Assembly: GCA_003222065.1 (NCBI GenBank)
Contig: QHUV01000055.1
Location: 1 to 23,551, forward strand
Reading direction: 5' to 3'
Length of the DNA stretch: 23,551 nt
Source: Gemmatimonadota bacterium
GTDB lineage: Bacteria > Gemmatimonadota > Gemmatimonadetes > Gemmatimonadales > Gemmatimonadaceae
The notes below the pieces were generated by a model. The model did not search any database. It worked only from the letters and a program-made list of their open reading frames with translations, and had not been told where the DNA came from. Position 1 is the stretch's first letter. Each line of letters begins with the position of its first letter. Of the stretch, positions 6,864 to 14,529 are shown one piece after another. The translations under genes were made by a program, and so were the position numbers.

Positions 6864-7291
6864 GAGTCCACTGGTACGCGACGCTGCTTGCGCCGGGGCC
6901 GGGCTTCGGCGCGCGCGCGCTCGAGCTCTCGAGGATACTCCCGCGGCGGCAGCAGGATATCGGGAGGCGTTTCCGCGGCCGTGAGTCGGCGCTCGAGCCA
7001 GATCACCACCCTAACGAGATAGTCGCGCTCCAGAGCGTGCATCATCGCGAGGAGGGCGCAATACGCCGCCGGTGCCGGCTGCCCAATGACATCTTCGAAT
7101 TGGTTGAGCGTCCAGGCGAGATCGCGTGCGTCCATCCATGTCGCGTGCGACCAACGCGGATCGGTGATGCGCGCGAAACCTTCCGACGTCGGCCACGCGC
7201 GCGAACGTCCGCGCGCGATCCATTTCTGTGCCTCACCCACGCTGACGATGTTCGGTGCGTCACCGCCCTTGGGTGCACGTCGCATCGCCAC
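6860..7291 (-). CDS. Hypothetical protein in the ku-ligD operon
   Basis: Up to 143 residues from a GTG at 7291; an ATG at 7285 gives 141. It contains VSVGEAQKWIARGRSRAWP and then TWMDARDLAWTLNQFEDV, suggesting a helical fold. After residue 110 comes a basic tail (LPPREYPRELERARAEARPR) that could bind nucleic acid. It starts 15 to 21 bases after the LigD polymerase stop and overlaps the next gene by ATGA, so it belongs to the operon. No family recognised. Confidence 0.7.
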   Translation of the reverse strand: MAMRRAPKGGDAPNIVSVGEAQKWIARGRSRAWPTSEGFARITDPRWSHATWMDARDLAWTLNQFEDVIGQPAPAAYCALLAMMHALERDYLVRVVIWLERRLTAAETPPDILLPPREYPRELERARAEARPRRKQRRVPVDS

Positions 7292-7306
7292 GTCGGATCG
7301 CCATCG

Positions 7307-8356
7307 TTATGCATCGCGTCGCGCATCGCCAAGCAATCGTCGTGGGTCGTTAGGCTTGCGCATCCCCTCGCGCCACAAATCGCCGACTTCCCGCATCCGC
7401 GCCGCCATCGATTCGATGGTGAAGGCACGCGGATCCAGGTCGGGCCGCAACTCGCTCCATCGGAGCGGCGCCGACACCGTCGCCTCGGGGGTCGCCCGCG
7501 CCGAGTACACGCTCGCGACCGTCTTCCCGCGGATGTTCTGCAGAAAGTCGACGTAGACGGACGACGTCGGACGCGACTGCACCCACCGCGTTACTGTTGT
7601 CTCGCGCGGGTGACGTTCCGCGACGCGCGTCGCCACCAGCTCGGCGACGAGCCGCGCGGTCTCGTTAGGTGTCCCGGCGACGAGCGGGAGCACGATGTGG
7701 ATTCCGGACGACCCTGACGTCTTCGGCACGCCGTGCAATCCGAGGTGATCGAGCTCGTCCCCGACCCAAAGCGCGACGTCGACGACGCGGCGAAATGACG
7801 CGCGCGGACCGGGATCGAGATCGACGATCGCGTAATCGGCGTACCCGACCGATTGCACCCGTGAGTGCCATGGATCGATCGAGATCGCCCCGAGCTGCAC
7901 GACGTAGAGGAGCGTCGCCAGGTCACCGCCAACGAGCCGCCGCTGCGTCTTGAGGCCCTCATCCGCGACCGATTCCACCCGCACGCCATCGGGAGGATCA
8001 TCCGGCGCGCGCTGCTGGTAGAACGACATTCCGCCGACGCCATTCGGAAACCGTTTCATCACCAGCGGCCGGTCGGCGATCGCCGACAGCAGGTACGGGG
8101 ACACGCTGGCGTAGTACGCCATCAGATCGCCCTTGGTGTAGCCGCCTTTCGGGAAGAAGCGCTTGCCGAGATTGGAGATCTCGAGATCCTGCTCGGGCGT
8201 CAGATGCAGGACCCCGGCGCCGCCCGCCGCCTCGAGCTCGCCGATGTCGCCGATCAAATCGTGAATTCGCGACCCCGAGACTTGCGCGGCGCGCGACCGC
8301 GGCCGCGGCCGCTTTCCGCCTGCGCGTCGGTGGCCCGGTGATGAGAGTGTGCTCAT
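7307..8356 (-). CDS. ligD: LigD polymerase domain protein (primase-polymerase, NHEJ)
   Basis: A 349-residue stand-alone polymerase domain of the archaeo-eukaryotic primase superfamily. Such enzymes fill in gaps and add ribo- or deoxynucleotides at broken DNA ends during non-homologous end joining. The metal-binding motif VDLDPG supplies Asp179 and Asp181, SSGIHIVLPL supplies the nucleotide-binding His220, and VYVDFLQN supplies the third Asp270. The first 30 residues are a basic, probably disordered tail. The family entry segment LTPEQDLEISNLGKRFFP starts near residue 52. Its ATG overlaps the ligase stop (ATGA, 8353-8356). In many bacteria this domain is fused to the ligase and phosphoesterase; here it is a separate polypeptide translated by coupling. 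Confidence 0.93.
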   Translation of the reverse strand: MSTLSSPGHRRAGGKRPRPRSRAAQVSGSRIHDLIGDIGELEAAGGAGVLHLTPEQDLEISNLGKRFFPKGGYTKGDLMAYYASVSPYLLSAIADRPLVMKRFPNGVGGMSFYQQRAPDDPPDGVRVESVADEGLKTQRRLVGGDLATLLYVVQLGAISIDPWHSRVQSVGYADYAIVDLDPGPRASFRRVVDVALWVGDELDHLGLHGVPKTSGSSGIHIVLPLVAGTPNETARLVAELVATRVAERHPRETTVTRWVQSRPTSSVYVDFLQNIRGKTVASVYSARATPEATVSAPLRWSELRPDLDPRAFTIESMAARMREVGDLWREGMRKPNDPRRLLGDARRDA

Positions 8357-9657
8357 CGCGATGCCTTACGACGACCGCCCGCCGGCCTACGAACGGCGCG
8401 CGACCGCTTGACGACGCCGGCAGAAATCGGCTCGCGGCGAACGGCCCCTGACTCCTTGTCGTCGCGAACGCCGACGAAGATCGGCTGCCGCAGCTTCCCG
8501 TCCGCTGTCCACTCGTTGAACTTGACCTCGACGACGACGCGCGGGCTCACCCAATGCGCCCGCTCATTCGTGCGCGGCACTTTTGCAAAGGGACAGCGCT
8601 TGCGTTCCAGCGCCGCGAGGCGGCGATACATGTCGGTGAGCGACACGCGCGAGAAACCGCCGCCAGTGTGGCCGGCGTAGACGAGATTTCCATCGTCGTC
8701 ATAGTAGCCCAGCAAAATGGCGCCGAGATGCTGGCGCGAGTTGCGGGGCTCGGTGTAACCGCCCACCACGAACTCTTGGCGTTGCTCGACCTTGAGCTTG
8801 AGCCAGGCACGCGACCGCTTTCCGGGCTCGTAAATGGCGTCCTTTCGCTTCGCGATCACGCCTTCCCAGCCGTGGGCGCGAGCCTGCCTGAGGAGCGTTG
8901 TCGGATTGCCAGTGAGAGAGTCGCTGATGCGCAGCACGTGCGGCACCGGGGGGTTCAACAACTGGAGCAGATGCGCTCGCCGCACGTGCTGCGCCTCATT
9001 GATCAGCGCCTCATCACCATCGAGAAGAACGTCGAAAGCCATATAGGCGACCGGTGTATCACCGCTTCGCGCGGCGATAGCCGCGCGGTCGGTCGCATGC
9101 ATTCGTCCCTGTAACTGCTGGAAGCGCGCTGGCGAATTACCGTCCATCGCCACGAGCTCCCCATCGAGCACGAACGGTTTCCTGCGCGCGCGCGACAGCC
9201 CGGCGAGCGCGGCAACGATCTCGGGAAACTGCGCCGTCTTCGAGTTGCCGTTGCGGCTGAGGAGGGACACCGAGCCACCCGCGACGAAGGCAAGGATGCG
9301 AATGCCATCGTACTTCGGCTCGAATGTCCACTCCTCGCCGTTAGGCAAGTCCTGGCCGACGCTGGCAAGCATCGGGGCCAGAGCGCGGCCGATCAACGCC
9401 GGACGCGCCGCGGGGCGGTCGCGCTGCGCGGCGGTCGCCACGGCGGCGATCGTCTTGCGCGGGCGGCGCGCTTGTCGCGCCCCGCGGTTGCTGTGCCAGA
9501 CGTGCGTCGCGTCGCCGGCGATGCCTTCCATGTCGCGGCCCGACACGACGGAGGTCGTCGCCTCGCCGGCAATGTCGGAGCCACGACGCGCGTCGCTATC
9601 GTCACGCTTCATGAGGAGCCATTGCGGCTTCGCGCCGTCATCCACCCTGGTGCGCAC
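8353..9657 (-). CDS. ligD: LigD ATP-dependent DNA ligase domain protein (NHEJ)
   Basis: A 434-residue open frame holding the ATP-dependent DNA ligase of the end-joining system. Motif I is EPKYDGIR with the adenylated Lys115. Later motifs include VLDGELVAMDG, AYMAFDVLL, WEGVIAKRKD and AWLKLKV. The OB-fold follows with FVVGGYTEPRNSRQHLGAIL and VVVEVKFNEWT. The first 20 residues (RTRVDDGAKPQWLLMKRDD) are not ligase sequence but the end of the phosphoesterase domain, so the GTG at 9657 is probably not a natural start. The upstream phosphoesterase frame loses this tail through a one-base shift at the C run (G4 on the plus strand, 9658-9661). Residues 20-85 are a linker. The gene ends in ATGA overlap with the polymerase gene. 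Confidence 0.92.
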   Translation of the reverse strand: MRTRVDDGAKPQWLLMKRDDSDARRGSDIAGEATTSVVSGRDMEGIAGDATHVWHSNRGARQARRPRKTIAAVATAAQRDRPAARPALIGRALAPMLASVGQDLPNGEEWTFEPKYDGIRILAFVAGGSVSLLSRNGNSKTAQFPEIVAALAGLSRARRKPFVLDGELVAMDGNSPARFQQLQGRMHATDRAAIAARSGDTPVAYMAFDVLLDGDEALINEAQHVRRAHLLQLLNPPVPHVLRISDSLTGNPTTLLRQARAHGWEGVIAKRKDAIYEPGKRSRAWLKLKVEQRQEFVVGGYTEPRNSRQHLGAILLGYYDDDGNLVYAGHTGGGFSRVSLTDMYRRLAALERKRCPFAKVPRTNERAHWVSPRVVVEVKFNEWTADGKLRQPIFVGVRDDKESGAVRREPISAGVVKRSRAVRRPAGGRRKASR

Positions 9658-10124
9658 GGGGAGAAGACGCCGCGCAGACGCTCGCCGTAGAGTCGAACGG
9701 TGAGGCGTCCGCGGTGGAATGCACGCCGGAGCACGCGCTCGGGATCGTCGTCACCGGCAAGATCCTCGGGCTCATAGGTGCCGCGGTCCCAGAGCATGAC
9801 CGTGCCGCCGCCATATTCGCCCCGCGGAATCACACCCTCGAAGGTGTTGTACTCCATCGGATGATCTTCGACCTCGACGGCGAGGCGGCGGGCGGCGGGA
9901 TCGAGGCTGGGCCCTTTGGGCACCGCCCAGCTCTTCATGACGCCGCCGAGCTCCAGACGGAGGTCATAGTGCAGATGGGTGGCGGCGTGCTTCTGGACGA
10001 TGAACGTGAGTCCGCGACCGAGGCGCGGCACGATCATGCCGCCCCGCGGCTCGGCGGTAATGCCGAAGTCGCGCTTGCGACGATACTCGGTGAGCTTCCG
10101 TCCGATCGTGGCCGGTGTCGTCAT
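9609..10124 (-). CDS. ligD: LigD 3'-phosphoesterase domain, frame broken near its end
   Basis: A 171-residue frame encoding the LigD 3'-phosphoesterase, which trims 3'-phosphate and 3'-ribonucleotide ends before ligation. Catalytic residues are visible: His46 and His52-Tyr-Asp54 in HAATHLHYDLRLEL, and His88 in EDHPMEY. These match His42, His48, Asp50 and His84 of the Pseudomonas enzyme. FEGVIPRGEYGGGTVMLWD follows. After RLRGVFSP the frame runs into CAPGWMTARSRNGSS, which does not look like the family, while the expected tail lies in the next frame within the ligase ORF. One extra C in the run at 9658-9661 would restore a phosphoesterase-ligase fusion. The ATG at 10124 is preferred over the GTG at 10157, which overlaps ku. 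Confidence 0.85.
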   Translation of the reverse strand: MTTPATIGRKLTEYRRKRDFGITAEPRGGMIVPRLGRGLTFIVQKHAATHLHYDLRLELGGVMKSWAVPKGPSLDPAARRLAVEVEDHPMEYNTFEGVIPRGEYGGGTVMLWDRGTYEPEDLAGDDDPERVLRRAFHRGRLTVRLYGERLRGVFSPCAPGWMTARSRNGSS

Positions 10125-10134
10125 TCGGTCATCG

Positions 10135-10986
10135 TTAGGCCGTCTTGCGCCGCGCACGCGTCGCGCGGGCCGGCCGCTCGCCAGCGACCGCCTTCTCGCC
10201 GCGCGAACGGGTCTTCCCCTGATTCAGGCTCTCCTGGAGCCGGGCCATCAGGTCCACGACCGGCGTCGCTTCCGGCTCCGTCGGCTCCGTCACTTCAACC
10301 TTCTTCCCCTTCAACTTCGCCTTGATGATGCGCATCAGATTCGCCCGATAGTCGTCCTCGTACTTCGATGCGTCGAACGACTCCGTCAGATTGCCGATGA
10401 GCTGCTCGGCCATTTGCAGCTCCTGCGGGCGTACCGTATCGGCCTTCGGAAAAGAGTAGGTGTCAGTGTTTACTAACTCATCGCCGAAGCGCATGATCTC
10501 GAGGACCAGGGCATCGCCGACCACCTTGACGCCGGCGAGGTGATGGGAGTTCGACCGCATGGTGATCTTCCCGATCCCGACGGTGCCGGTGTTGCGCACC
10601 GCTTCCCGCAACAGCGCGTACGGTTTCTCGCCACCCTTCGCCGGCAGCAAATAGTACGGGGTCTCGAAATACCGCGGATCGATCTCGTCGGCGCCGACGA
10701 AGTCGAGAATCTCGATCACCTTTGACGACTCGAGCGCTGCTGCCTTGAAGTCGTCATCCGTCATCACGACGAAACGGCCTTTCGCGTATTCATAACCTTT
10801 GACGATGTCGTCCCATGGCACGGTCTTGCCATCCTTCTGACACACGCGCTCGTAACGTATGGGTGAATGATCGCTCTGATGCAATAAGCGAAAACTCACA
10901 CGCTCACCGGCTTGAATTGCGGAATAGAGCTGGACCGGAATATTCACAAGTCCGAAACTCAGCGCGCCTTTCCAGATCGGTCGCAT
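10135..10986 (-). CDS. ku: Ku protein, DNA double-strand-break end binding (NHEJ)
   Basis: A 283-residue bacterial Ku homodimer subunit that encircles DNA ends and recruits LigD. It starts MRPIWKGALSFGLVNIPVQL, the diagnostic Ku opening. Family blocks follow: VSFRLLHQSDHSPIRYERVC, VKGYEYAKGRFVVMTDDD, IEILDFVGADEIDPRYFETP and the YYLLPAKGGEKPYALLREA bridge region. The last 40 residues form a Lys/Arg-rich tail (TRSRGEKAVAGERPARATR) of the sort that aids DNA sliding and LigD contact. The ATG at 10986 is chosen over one 12 codons upstream because the family starts here. It is the first gene of a run with the three LigD domains and two hypotheticals. The stop codon TAA lies inside a copy of the CCTAACG heptamer. 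Confidence 0.96.
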   Translation of the reverse strand: MRPIWKGALSFGLVNIPVQLYSAIQAGERVSFRLLHQSDHSPIRYERVCQKDGKTVPWDDIVKGYEYAKGRFVVMTDDDFKAAALESSKVIEILDFVGADEIDPRYFETPYYLLPAKGGEKPYALLREAVRNTGTVGIGKITMRSNSHHLAGVKVVGDALVLEIMRFGDELVNTDTYSFPKADTVRPQELQMAEQLIGNLTESFDASKYEDDYRANLMRIIKAKLKGKKVEVTEPTEPEATPVVDLMARLQESLNQGKTRSRGEKAVAGERPARATRARRKTA

Positions 10987-11481
10987 GATCGCGTGTTGTC
11001 GCAGCAGGAGTTGAAGGGACACTTCAGTGAGGCAACTCCGATGCTATCAACACACTGTGCACATTGCATGTGGATAGTGAGACAGTTGTCCACGCTCGAG
11101 CGCTATTCCGTCCTCGGTTATCGACAGGCAATCCACACGAGTTTCACGTTCTTTAATCGCCGACCGCCACGCGAGATGACGTTCAGTTTCGAATTGCGCG
11201 CGACCGAATGGATGACGTCGTGGGGAAAAGAGGTTCTCAAGAGTCTTCCACATACGATTTCAACACGTACTCACCGCCAGTTCGATGTGAATTCATCACG
11301 ACTTACAACGTTGTCGACATTTGTCCACAGAAGCTATCCACATAAAACACAACAACTTAGCCGGGATTTTCCTATTGCGCGTCGAAATTGGTTCGTCTAG
11401 GTTCACCTCCCCACGTCGGACCGGCGTCCCCACCGCGCGATTTGCACGGCTCCCTCCAGCTCCCTCTCTCACATCCTTCCC
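10987..11481. other. Non-coding AT-richer region with a cluster of DnaA-box-like nonamers
   Basis: No convincing gene occupies these 495 bases, which are visibly less GC-rich than the rest. Against the DnaA consensus TTWTNCACA I find one-mismatch nonamers at 11069-11077 (minus strand), 11118-11126, 11221-11229 (minus), 11244-11252, 11321-11329 (TTGTCCACA, the form used in high-GC actinobacteria) and 11334-11342. Two-mismatch sites lie at 11044-11052, 11086-11094, 11129-11137 and 11311-11319. There is no perfect box. A parS-like half-site GTTTCACGT is at 11141-11149. The region also holds the divergent promoters of ku (left) and the gene at 11482 (right). Confidence 0.55.
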
Positions 11482-11859
11482 ATGCACCTCGTTTCCTGCG
11501 CTCGGCCAAGTGAGCCTCTCGAGGACGCGCCCTGTTCGTCATTGCTCATCGACAACACGAAAGGCGCATGGACTGGCTACTGGTCGACGATGGATGAAGG
11601 CTACTACGCCCGTTGCCAGCGTCCCGACGGCAGTGAAGAGTGGTTTCGACTGTACGAAGAGGGCATCGGTATCCGCGCTACGCCAATGGCGTCCGTCGCC
11701 GCGATACCGGCCGCGCCCACCCGAGTGTCCACGCATCCCGGTGTCGGCATGGACGACACGACACGCGCGCGTGCGCAGCGCCGCGTTATGCTCCTTTTGG
11801 CGCGCTCAGCGAGCGCGCGAGGTATTCTTGTCGGAAGCGCGCGGCCGAAGTCGCGCTAA
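11482..11859 (+). CDS. Hypothetical protein
   Basis: A 125-residue open frame. The middle, GAWTGYWSTMDEGYYARCQR then PDGSEEWFRLYEEGIGI, has the composition of a real protein. The C-terminal third (TTRARAQRRVMLLLARSASA) is Arg/Ala-rich and less convincing. No domain is recognised. It follows the DnaA-box-like region and converges on the next gene with a four-base overlap of the ends. Function unknown; part of the frame could be spurious. Confidence 0.5.
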   Translation: MHLVSCARPSEPLEDAPCSSLLIDNTKGAWTGYWSTMDEGYYARCQRPDGSEEWFRLYEEGIGIRATPMASVAAIPAAPTRVSTHPGVGMDDTTRARAQRRVMLLLARSASARGILVGSARPKSR

Positions 11860-12770
11860 TGCACGCGGCCGTCTCGCTCGCCCTCGGGCAGCAGCTCGAG
11901 TTGCGGCGTACGTTGTCGGATGACGCACGCGGCCGATTCGTACAACCACTCCAACGCGGGCAAGATCTGCACGTCGCCCGACGTCGCGGAACGAGCGAGC
12001 GACAACGCGACGTAGACGCGCTGCGTGACGTCGTTAGGCGCACCGTGGATTCGGTACAGCAAAAGCTCCGTCGCGGCTTCGCTGAGATGGAAGAGCGCGA
12101 ACAGATAGAAGCGCATCCGCATCTCCTCCGATTCGTCGAAGCTCGCCAGCAGCTCTCGCTCCCGCGCGCCGCGCTCCTCGCGAATCGTCGCCACGAGCTC
12201 CATCGCGCGCTCGAGTCCCGAGGGTCCGGCGCCGCCGAGGACTTCTGTCCACAGCTCGACGATGCGCCGCAAGAGCAGCAGATCCCAGCGCAGCTCCCGG
12301 TCGTCACCCGGAAAGAGCTTGCGACGATGCACCGCCAGCCAGGGTCGGAGGTTCTCTGCCTGGCCGGCAACGTGCGCGAGTGCGACAACGAGCAGCACGC
12401 GATAGAGCGCGCCGACCTCGTCGTCGAAGTCGAGGGGAGCCGCAGCGAGCAGGCTAAAGGCGCGGCCGGCACCCGCGCGCAGGAAAGCGCGCCGCTCCCC
12501 CAGCTCGGCTGGACCTGCAACAGCAAATGGACTGCCGAGCCCTTCGAGCTCCAGCCGCTCGCGGGCCGCGATATCGAAGGCACTCGCGAGAGCGAGCAGA
12601 TCCTCCGTCGCCGGTTTCGATCGCTGGCTCGTTGCGCCGCTGCGCAGCGCACGCAGCACGTCGTCCGCAAAGGCAATGAGCGACGTCCGCTGCTCCGTGC
12701 CAAAAGTGGAGACAGCCCAGTGTTCTTCGAGCGCGACCAACGGGTCGTTCGCAGACGCCATGAATGTCAT
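11856..12770 (-). CDS. Hypothetical, mostly alpha-helical protein
   Basis: A protein of about 304 residues from the ATG at 12770; the frame extends to a GTG at 12905, giving 349. It is leucine-rich and helical throughout: FADDVLRALRSG, SLLAAAPLDFDDEVGALY, LRWDLLLLRRIVELWTEVLG, RMRFYLFALFHLSEAATELL and PALEWLYESAACVI. There is no signal peptide, cysteine cluster or clear membrane span. The start is uncertain because neither site has a good ribosome sequence. The extra N-terminal 45 codons have lower G/C at third positions. I do not recognise the family. It is monocistronic and oriented against its neighbours. Confidence 0.7.
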   Translation of the reverse strand: MTFMASANDPLVALEEHWAVSTFGTEQRTSLIAFADDVLRALRSGATSQRSKPATEDLLALASAFDIAARERLELEGLGSPFAVAGPAELGERRAFLRAGAGRAFSLLAAAPLDFDDEVGALYRVLLVVALAHVAGQAENLRPWLAVHRRKLFPGDDRELRWDLLLLRRIVELWTEVLGGAGPSGLERAMELVATIREERGARERELLASFDESEEMRMRFYLFALFHLSEAATELLLYRIHGAPNDVTQRVYVALSLARSATSGDVQILPALEWLYESAACVIRQRTPQLELLPEGERDGRVH

Positions 12771-13065
12771 GCTGGTCGAAAAGGGCGGTGCTGCCGGTGG
12801 CAGGTGCACTTCCACAGTACCCCGCGTACCGCCCGTCCACGAGATGGCACGGTCCGCGAGAGCCAGATAAACCCAACGCCGCACACAGTACGACGCATAA
12901 GTCACGGCTCGGTCACAACGCCCGGGGCGATGTGCCCGATTGGCCTTCAGGTATATGGCAATGGGATTTGAACCGAACGCACGACGACGGCTTCGGTTGG
13001 TCGCTGCCGCGACTAAGGATCCCGTGCTTGCCTACGAACTGGTTGGCGCTCTAGAGGAAGATACG

Positions 13066-13464
13066 ATGTCGCAGGTACCGAGCGTGGACCTCGCGCGCGC
13101 GATCGCGCGCTGCCCTCACTGCCGCTCTTCGCAAGCCAGTACGAGCAGTCGGGAGGGGCTGTGTGAGGTCCACCGGGCGCGGTGGAATCTCGAGGCATGC
13201 GTGAGCAGCGACGCCGAGCGCGAGGCGATGGCCGAGCCTCACCTCGAGTCGCTGTTGCGGCGTGCCCTCTCGAGCGAGGATGGAGGTACGCAGTTCCTCG
13301 CCGCCTACGAGCGCCAGGCCCGCGCTCTCGATGCGGTTTGGGAAGCGCATCGCCGCGGTGCGGTGCAGTTGCCGCAGGCGGTCGCGGACAAGGTCGAACA
13401 AGCCAGAACGACGCCTCCGCGCTTCCTTCGCGGCGCCACTTTCGATACCATCCGGGCTCGCTAG
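13066..13464 (+). CDS. Small zinc-ribbon-like hypothetical protein
   Basis: A 132-residue protein. Near the N-terminus CPHCRSS and, 16 residues on, GLCEVHRARW give a C-x2-C ... C-x2-H arrangement that could bind one zinc. The rest is helical and charged: AEREAMAEPHLESLLRRAL then TQFLAAYERQARALDAVWEA. The ATG at 13066 is preceded by AGAGGAAG (13053-13060), an excellent ribosome site, and is preferred to an in-frame ATG at 12940. No family recognised. A nucleic-acid-binding or regulatory role is possible but not shown. Confidence 0.7.
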   Translation: MSQVPSVDLARAIARCPHCRSSQASTSSREGLCEVHRARWNLEACVSSDAEREAMAEPHLESLLRRALSSEDGGTQFLAAYERQARALDAVWEAHRRGAVQLPQAVADKVEQARTTPPRFLRGATFDTIRAR

Positions 13465-13503
13465 TTCGGCACCTCCATCGCTGCACCCGCTACGGGGTTC
13501 GCC

Positions 13504-14490
13504 ATGACCGCGCGCCTCGCGCCTCGCGTCATATCGCTCTTCGCTTGCGCCGCGCTTTTCGCCCCCGTTTCGCGGAGCGGAGTACGTCGCGTCGTGGCCG
13601 ATCGCTGGCTCCTCGTGAGCGATGAGCCGGGCGATCGCCTCGTTGTGCTCAACGTCGCCAGCGGCGAGATAGTCGGGACGATTCCGGTCGGCGGCCGGCC
13701 ACGCGGCATGGCCGCCAGCACCGATGGTCGCCGGGTTTTCGTCGCCCTCGGCAAGGATGACGCGGTTGCCGTCGTCGACGTCGCGTCACGCCACGTCGTC
13801 CGGCAGCTCGCCGTCGGCAAAGATCCCGAGCAGGTCGCGGTGAGTCGCGATGGGGCCACCGTCTACGTCTCGAACGAGGAGATCGCCATGGCCACGGCGG
13901 TCGACGTCGCGACGAAGCGCACCCTGTTCACGGCCGCCGTCGGGAAAGAGCCGGAGGGAATTGCCGTCGCGCCTAACGGGCACAAGCTATACGTCACCGG
14001 CGAATCGGATTCCAGCGTGACCGTGCTCGATGCGGTCACCGGTCGTCGCCTAACGGGCTTCGCCGTCGGCTCCCGTCCGCGCTTTGTCGCGTTCACCCGC
14101 GACGGCGCGCGCGCCTATGTGAGCGCCGAGAATGGCGGCACGGTGACCTATGTGGACGCGCGCGCCGATACCGTCGCCGGCGCCGTAGTCGTCGGCGACC
14201 GGACGACAAAACCGACGGGCCTTGCCCTGTCGCCTGACGAGAAGACCCTATATCTCGCCAACGGCCGCTCGAATGACGTCGCCGTCATCGATGTCGCGTC
14301 CCGGTCCGTCGTAGCGACGATTGCCGTCGGCGAGCGCCCCTGGGGTATCGCGCTGAGCGGCGACGGGCGAACCTTGTACACGGCGAACGGCCGGTCGGGT
14401 TCGGTCTCGATCATCGACGTCACCTCGCGGCGCGTCACCGCGACCATCGCCGTCGGTGGCCGTCCCTACTCGGTGCTCCTCGTCCCGTAG
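13504..14490 (+). CDS. Secreted YVTN-type beta-propeller protein
   Basis: A 328-residue protein with a signal peptide (MTARLAPRVISLFACAALF) followed by seven blades of about 42 residues. Each has the YVTN pattern: GDRLVVLNVASGEIVGTIPV-GG-RPRG, DDAVAVVDVASRHVVRQLAV, then blades with DGATVYVSNEE, GHKLYVTGESDSSVTVLD, GARAYVSAENGGTVTYVD, EKTLYLANGRSNDVAVID and GRTLYTANGRSGSVSIID. Such propellers bind proteins or surface polymers in the periplasm. No catalytic residues are evident. Three bases before the ATG the sequence is GGGGTTCGCC, giving a plausible ribosome site. It is probably cotranscribed with the antiporter 39 bases downstream. Confidence 0.9.
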   Translation: MTARLAPRVISLFACAALFAPVSRSGVRRVVADRWLLVSDEPGDRLVVLNVASGEIVGTIPVGGRPRGMAASTDGRRVFVALGKDDAVAVVDVASRHVVRQLAVGKDPEQVAVSRDGATVYVSNEEIAMATAVDVATKRTLFTAAVGKEPEGIAVAPNGHKLYVTGESDSSVTVLDAVTGRRLTGFAVGSRPRFVAFTRDGARAYVSAENGGTVTYVDARADTVAGAVVVGDRTTKPTGLALSPDEKTLYLANGRSNDVAVIDVASRSVVATIAVGERPWGIALSGDGRTLYTANGRSGSVSIIDVTSRRVTATIAVGGRPYSVLLVP

Positions 14491-14507
14491 CTCGACCAGT
14501 CGTCGAG
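14491..14507 (+). terminator. Short hairpin directly after the propeller stop
   Basis: CTCGAC (14491-14496) and GTCGAG (14502-14507) form a perfect 6-bp stem around CAGTC, starting at the base after the TAG. It lacks a T-run, so it is more likely an intercistronic structure or partial terminator than a strong stop. Only 22 bases then remain to the antiporter start. Confidence 0.25.
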
Positions 14508-14529
14508 ATTCCCTCATCGAAGGCTATCG

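Noticed and set aside
11786..12703. A 305-codon minus-strand frame rich in Ser and Arg
   Set aside because: It is the out-of-frame shadow of the gene at 11856-12770, which has balanced composition and G/C-ended codons.
12963..12974. GGGATTTGAACC, resembling the T-arm of a minus-strand tRNA
   Set aside because: The flanking bases do not form a 5-bp T-stem (two mismatches), and no acceptor, anticodon or D-arm is found around it.
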